A stretch of DNA of 64,000 bases from JAAXHV01 sp965207165 (GTDB lineage Bacteria > Pseudomonadota > Gammaproteobacteria > Eutrophobiales > Eutrophobiaceae). The translations under genes and the position numbers were made by a program. Numbering within the stretch: the first letter of the stretch is position 1; the number at the start of each line of letters is the position of its first letter. The notes beneath the pieces were generated by a model. The model had not been told where the DNA came from and ran no database searches. It saw nothing but the letters and a program-made list of their open reading frames with translations. The stretch covers positions 4,154,001 through 4,218,000 of the forward strand of contig OZ242265.1 in NCBI GenBank assembly GCA_965207165.1, read 5' to 3'. Positions 60,313 through 64,000 of the stretch are shown in pieces.

Positions 60313-62064
60313 TTACGCGGTTTCAGCTTGTGAAATGATGGCTTGGGCCAGGTCTACCCTGTCCGTGAAGCCCTTGCGCGCGGCAACGCGGGATAACTTG
60401 CCTGACGAGGTGCGCGGCAAGGTATGCGGCTCGACCAGGTCCACGTAGCAGTAAATCCCGAAGCCTTCGTAGACTTTTCGCTGCAGGTGCTTGACCAGCG
60501 ATTGCCTGGCCGTGCTCTCGGTCAGACGGCATTCAACCACCAGTACGACGATTTGCCCGCCGTCGTCGGTTTCGATATCGAATGCGGACGATTCGCCCAT
60601 CCTGATGCCGTCCATCCCTTCGGCGATTTCTTCCAGGTCCTGGGCGCGGATGTTCCTGCCGTTGACGATGATGATGTCTTTGCGCCGTCCGGTCAGGTAG
60701 AGGTTCTGCTCGAACAGGTAGCCCAGGTCGCCGGTGTCCAGCCAGCCGTTTTCCAGCATCACCCGGTCTGTCGACTCCTGGTCATCCAGGTAGCCGTGCA
60801 TCAGGCTGGGGCCTTTTACCAGTACCCTGCCGAGGCGCAGGTCGGGCAGCAACTCGCCTTCATTATCAACGATCATAATCTCGTGATCAGGCAGGGCGCG
60901 CCCGCAATTTACGATTTCGTTTACCTTGCGGTTGTCCGACTGGACGCGCACCGCGATACCGCGTTCGGCCATGGTCAGGGCGTCGACCGCCATGACGTCC
61001 AGGCCGCGGTCCAGTTCCGAAAATGTCGCGGCCAGCGATGCTTCGGCCAGTCCGTAGCAGGGCAGGAATGCATTGGAGCTGAAGCCGGTTTCGGCCATTG
61101 TTGCGGCAAAGGCCTTGAATGTGCTGGAGCGCAGCATCTCTGCGCCGATGCCGGCAATACGCCAGCAACTCAGGTCAAGCTGTTGCAGGTCTGCGCTGCG
61201 GATCCTGCGGGCGCAGAGCTCGTAACCGAATGGCGGCGAGAAAGCGATGGTGCAGCGGTTCCTGCTGATCAGGCGCAGCCACTGCAGGGGGCGTATGGCA
61301 AAATCCCGCGTGCGCTGGTAGTCGACCGACAACTGCGAGGCAACAGGACCCAGGACGAACCCGACCAGGCCCATATCATGATAGAACGGCAGCCAGGATG
61401 CGCAGCGATCGCCTTCGTGTACTTTCAATCCGGTTCTCGTGATCCCTTGCAGGTTGCTCATTACCGCCTTGCCGGTAATGACTACGCCTTGCGGAGAACG
61501 GGTGCTGCCCGAGGTAAACTGCAGGTATGCCGGTTCCTCGGGTCTGCTTGGCTCCAGCGGGCGTTCCGAAGGGGTAATATCGGACAGTTGTTCCGGTGTG
61601 CCGAGCCATTCGAGGTCGTCGTTGTCGACGGCAGCTTCCTCAAGAAAGCTGATGAATTCCTTATGCGCGATGGCTACCTTTGCCTTGCCGCTGGTCAACA
61701 GGCCCTTGAGTTGTTGAACGTAAATCGCGTGACTGCCGAGATTAAGCGGTATCGGCATGGCGAACGGCACCAGCCCGATGTACTGGCAGGCAAAGAACAG
61801 GACAATGAAATCAGGGTGGGTATCGGCCACCAGGGCAATGTGATCACCGCGTTTCAAATCCAGGCTGAGCAGGCGCCTGGCTGCAACCCTGGCCTGTCGC
61901 TGCAGTTCACCATACGGCAAAACGACGCTGAGCTTACCCTTAGCGTCGTAAAAATTGCACCCGGTAACACCTGCAGCCGCATAATCCAGCGCTTCGGACA
62001 GACTGGAAAACTCGGCTAAGTTTTGGGCTACTGTATTATCAGTGGTCGTCGCTTCTCGATTCAC
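60313..62064 (-). CDS. Fatty acyl-AMP/ACP ligase
   Basis: A 583-residue ANL enzyme with the FAAL pattern: AYLQFTSGSTRSPQGVVITG (P-loop), SWLPFYHDMGLVGFVLGPVA, CYGLAEASLAATF and ENGWLDTGDLGYLFEQNLYL, then GRRKDIIIVNGRNIRAQDLE. It would activate a fatty acid with ATP and load it on the nearby acyl carrier protein. In Caulobacter an acyl-CoA synthetase gene takes the same place beside cerR. It is the first gene of the minus-strand run. Confidence 0.85.
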   Translation of the reverse strand: MNREATTTDNTVAQNLAEFSSLSEALDYAAAGVTGCNFYDAKGKLSVVLPYGELQRQARVAARRLLSLDLKRGDHIALVADTHPDFIVLFFACQYIGLVPFAMPIPLNLGSHAIYVQQLKGLLTSGKAKVAIAHKEFISFLEEAAVDNDDLEWLGTPEQLSDITPSERPLEPSRPEEPAYLQFTSGSTRSPQGVVITGKAVMSNLQGITRTGLKVHEGDRCASWLPFYHDMGLVGFVLGPVASQLSVDYQRTRDFAIRPLQWLRLISRNRCTIAFSPPFGYELCARRIRSADLQQLDLSCWRIAGIGAEMLRSSTFKAFAATMAETGFSSNAFLPCYGLAEASLAATFSELDRGLDVMAVDALTMAERGIAVRVQSDNRKVNEIVNCGRALPDHEIMIVDNEGELLPDLRLGRVLVKGPSLMHGYLDDQESTDRVMLENGWLDTGDLGYLFEQNLYLTGRRKDIIIVNGRNIRAQDLEEIAEGMDGIRMGESSAFDIETDDGGQIVVLVVECRLTESTARQSLVKHLQRKVYEGFGIYCYVDLVEPHTLPRTSSGKLSRVAARKGFTDRVDLAQAIISQAETA

Positions 62065-62185
62065 GATGAATAAACCCCCGTCTGGTTCTTTTTACGCCAG
62101 TTGACAAAGGCAGATTTATTATTTTGGCCTAAAACAGTGCCCTGCAGTAAGCACAGGACACCTAACATGTTATTTCCACAAACGA

Positions 62186-62191
62186 ATTATA
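62186..62191 (-). promoter_or_regulatory. Candidate -10 box of the ceramide-type operon
   Basis: A perfect TATAAT on the minus strand lies about 120 bases upstream of the ligase start in an AT-rich gap (62065-62289). No good -35 hexamer is seen at the right distance, so it is only a candidate. Confidence 0.3.
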
Positions 62192-62289
62192 AACATAAAA
62201 TACGGCCATTGTATATATATATGAGCGTCTAAGGGGACAACTATTACATAACACGAGGAAAACTTCCAACATTTTTTTATGCAATCCGC

Positions 62290-62736
62290 TCATGTCGGCC
62301 ACGACGCCTTCAGATCATCCCGTAATTGATTAAAGACTTTCTTGTCAAGCGGGTTGTTATGTCCCAGATCCGGCGGCCCCGGCCAGGCAGGATCCGAAAA
62401 TTCCACCTCCGCATAACGGCGATTTTCCGAATAACGGGGTAGCACATGAAAATGGACGTGCGGATCGACCATCATCAACATCAGGTAGTTCAGTTTATCA
62501 TATTGAAAAAGATGCGATAATACAGCGTCAACATCATGGGTAACCTGGGCCAGTTCGCTGAAACAGGCCGGGCTCAGCTGCGAAAACGCCGTTACCGGCT
62601 CGCGCGCAGCCAGCACCAGGGAACCCAGTGTGACTTGAGCGGGGCGCAATAATACCAACCAGGAGGAATAAGTGTGGATGCTGGTATCAGGCGCTCCGAA
62701 TTTCAACATCGTATCGTTAAGGATGTTCAAAGACAT
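62290..62736 (-). CDS. HIT-family hydrolase
   Basis: The 148-residue protein carries the histidine triad DPHVHFHVLPRYSEN (H-x-H-x-H) and the usual upstream part (LVLLRPAQVTLGSLVLAARE). HIT proteins cleave or transfer nucleotide conjugates. The gene stands between the ligase operon and the plus-strand acyltransferase and shows no obvious link to either. Confidence 0.85.
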   Translation of the reverse strand: MSLNILNDTMLKFGAPDTSIHTYSSWLVLLRPAQVTLGSLVLAAREPVTAFSQLSPACFSELAQVTHDVDAVLSHLFQYDKLNYLMLMMVDPHVHFHVLPRYSENRRYAEVEFSDPAWPGPPDLGHNNPLDKKVFNQLRDDLKASWPT

Positions 62737-62777
62737 CTACGATTTCGCCGGTTTGATGATAAGTCCTTGTATATTAA

Positions 62778-63956
62778 ATGATCATGACCAGGAGATCAAA
62801 ACTCTTTTCCAGGCAAGGCCGGGCGCCGGCTGACGCGGTCAGGGTCGTTCCTGTCAGCAACGGGCGCCAGTTGCGCGCGTTCATCCGGCTGCCCTGGAGC
62901 CTGTACGCGCAGGATCCGCACTGGGTGCCACCCTTGAGACTTGAACGCAGGCTGCATTTCTCCTCCCTGAACCCTTATTTTGCCCATGGCCGCTGGCAGG
63001 GCTGGATTGCCTGGCGGGGGGAGCGGCCGGTGGGCCGGATCAGCGCCCAGGTTGATGAATTGCACCGCCGCTGTTACGCGGTGCAATCCGGCCATTTCGG
63101 TTTCCTGGAGTGTGAAAACGACCCGGACGTGATGCGCGCCCTGGTGACGGCGAGCGAAAACTGGCTGTCCCGGCATCAAACCGAAGTGATTACCGGCCCC
63201 TTCAATTTTTCCATCAACCAGGAATGCGGCCTGCTGGTGGACGGCTTCGACACGCCGCCGGCGCTGATGATGCCCCATAATCACCAGTGGTATGCGGAGT
63301 TGCTGGAGCAACAGGGTTACTGTGCCGCAAAAGACCTGTATGCCTATTGGATTAATCCCGACTTCGATATCCCCCGGGTTATGCAGAAGCTGGTGGACAG
63401 GCATGGCAGTTCCGTCAGCCTGCGCGGACTTGACCGCAAGAATTTCAAGCAGGAACTGGAGGTCCTGCGCGGGATATTCAATGACGCCTGGTCGGACAAC
63501 TGGGGGTTTGTCCCGTTTACCAGGGAGGAGTTCGCCGAACTGGGCACCGCGTTACGGCTGTTCGTCCCGGACGATTTTATCCGTATCGCGGAATACGAAG
63601 GGGAACCGGTTGCGTTTATCGTGTGTCTGCCCAACCTGAATGAAGTATTACTCGACCTGGACGGCAAACTGTTCCCCTCGGGCCTGTTCAGGATTATCAA
63701 GGCATTACGTGAACGGCGCATCAGGTCCGGCAGGATTCCGCTGATGGGCGTCAGGAAGGAATTGCGCAATACCCCGTTGGGCATCGCCCTGGCATTGCTT
63801 GTTATCCACGACCTCAGGGAACCGGTCATCGCCAGGGGGATAACGGGCGTGGAGATGTCATGGATCCTGGAAGACAACCAGGGTATGCGCAGCATCCTGG
63901 AGCGGGTTGGCAGCAAGCTGTACAAGACCTACCGGATCTACCAGAAGCGTTTGTAA
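62778..63956 (+). CDS. bcerS: GNAT-fold N-acyltransferase, bCerS-like (putative bacterial ceramide synthase)
   Basis: ATG at 62778. The 392-residue protein has the layout of a two-domain GNAT protein: RAFIRLPWSLYAQDPHWVPP, then HFSSLNPYFAHGRWQGWIAW with GRISAQVDELH, and GPFNFSINQECGLLVDGFDT, MMPHNHQWYAELLEQQGY in the middle, and a C-terminal GNAT part (IPLMGVRKELRNTPLGIALA, VEMSWILEDNQGMRSILE). This large GNAT family includes, to my knowledge, the Caulobacter protein that N-acylates 3-ketosphinganine (bCerS). With spt, acp, cerR and ligase 1-6 kb away this gives the full set. The family also occurs outside such clusters, so the call needs testing. Confidence 0.6.
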   Translation: MIMTRRSKLFSRQGRAPADAVRVVPVSNGRQLRAFIRLPWSLYAQDPHWVPPLRLERRLHFSSLNPYFAHGRWQGWIAWRGERPVGRISAQVDELHRRCYAVQSGHFGFLECENDPDVMRALVTASENWLSRHQTEVITGPFNFSINQECGLLVDGFDTPPALMMPHNHQWYAELLEQQGYCAAKDLYAYWINPDFDIPRVMQKLVDRHGSSVSLRGLDRKNFKQELEVLRGIFNDAWSDNWGFVPFTREEFAELGTALRLFVPDDFIRIAEYEGEPVAFIVCLPNLNEVLLDLDGKLFPSGLFRIIKALRERRIRSGRIPLMGVRKELRNTPLGIALALLVIHDLREPVIARGITGVEMSWILEDNQGMRSILERVGSKLYKTYRIYQKRL

Positions 63957-64000
63957 AGCATGACTTTTTTCTCCCTCATTACAGTGGGCCACCGGCGCTG

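Noticed and set aside
60424..62019. 531-codon plus-strand frame opposite the acyl ligase
   Set aside because: The minus strand holds all ANL motifs; the plus frame is a codon-bias shadow of GC-rich DNA.

Overview
The window looks like a high-GC proteobacterial chromosome, most likely a gammaproteobacterium; lineage is inferred from gene types only. It splits at a tRNA-Arg (46543-46616). Left of the tRNA lies about 46 kb of accessory DNA full of gene relics, CRISPR-Cas parts, toxin-antitoxin pairs and a secretion/pilus locus. Right of it lies compact, housekeeping-like DNA.

Left part, 1-17 kb. A type I-E cas8e gene runs off the left edge (1-1320, minus) with no cas3 upstream of it. A graveyard follows: a prepilin relic, a stop-riddled transposase-like relic, two tiny membrane genes, a tyrosine recombinase end, a truncated DUF4365-like gene and an ankyrin relic. 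Then come an intact-looking AbiE toxin-antitoxin operon (4910-6606), two TonB-receptor relics (7.4-7.7 and 10.2-10.5 kb) and a secreted protein of thrombospondin-like repeats (7841-9778). A type I-C effector set, cas5c-cas8c-cas7c (10623-13926), has no cas3 and no cas4/cas1/cas2; a nucleotidyltransferase/HTH pair sits convergently where adaptation genes would be. About 2.6 kb further on is a strongly decayed CRISPR array with type I-C-like repeats (16491-16942).

Middle, 17.2-38.2 kb. A strong sigma70-like promoter (17260-17288) precedes a tightly packed collinear locus that mixes a VirB/VirD4 type IV secretion system with a type IVb pilus system: pilin-like gene, virB2, B3, B4, B5, B6, B8, B9, a virB10 carrying a C-terminal TcpQ-like domain, pilN, pilO, a pilP-position gene, pilQ, pilR, two further pilin-like genes, virB11 and virD4. 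The VirB10-TcpQ protein stands where the pilL gene stands in R64-like pil operons. The three pilin-like proteins have no class III prepilin leader and no prepilin peptidase gene is visible. virB4 has an in-frame amber codon after 68 codons. No relaxase is visible. This is the strongest candidate for an undescribed system here.

38-46.6 kb is a low-GC integration zone: small membrane genes, an IS1595-type transposase relic, a second AbiEii-type module, a TTG-started gene pair, a truncated P4-type integrase, an AlpA-type regulator, a hypothetical gene and a full P4-type integrase beside the tRNA-Arg.

Right part, 46.6-64 kb: two glycosyltransferase-like genes, a Sel1-repeat protein, a MetF-like reductase, an alpha/beta hydrolase, an O-acetylhomoserine sulfhydrylase, a two-gene XdhC, and a minus-strand cluster that matches bacterial ceramide synthesis (fatty acyl-AMP/ACP ligase, CerR-like reductase, acyl carrier protein, serine palmitoyltransferase) followed by a flippase, an asparagine-synthase-type amidotransferase and a CDP-glycerol transferase-like gene. 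A bCerS-like acyltransferase lies close by on the plus strand. Gene boundaries here carry long perfect hairpins; three of them share a conserved core while their arms differ at each locus.
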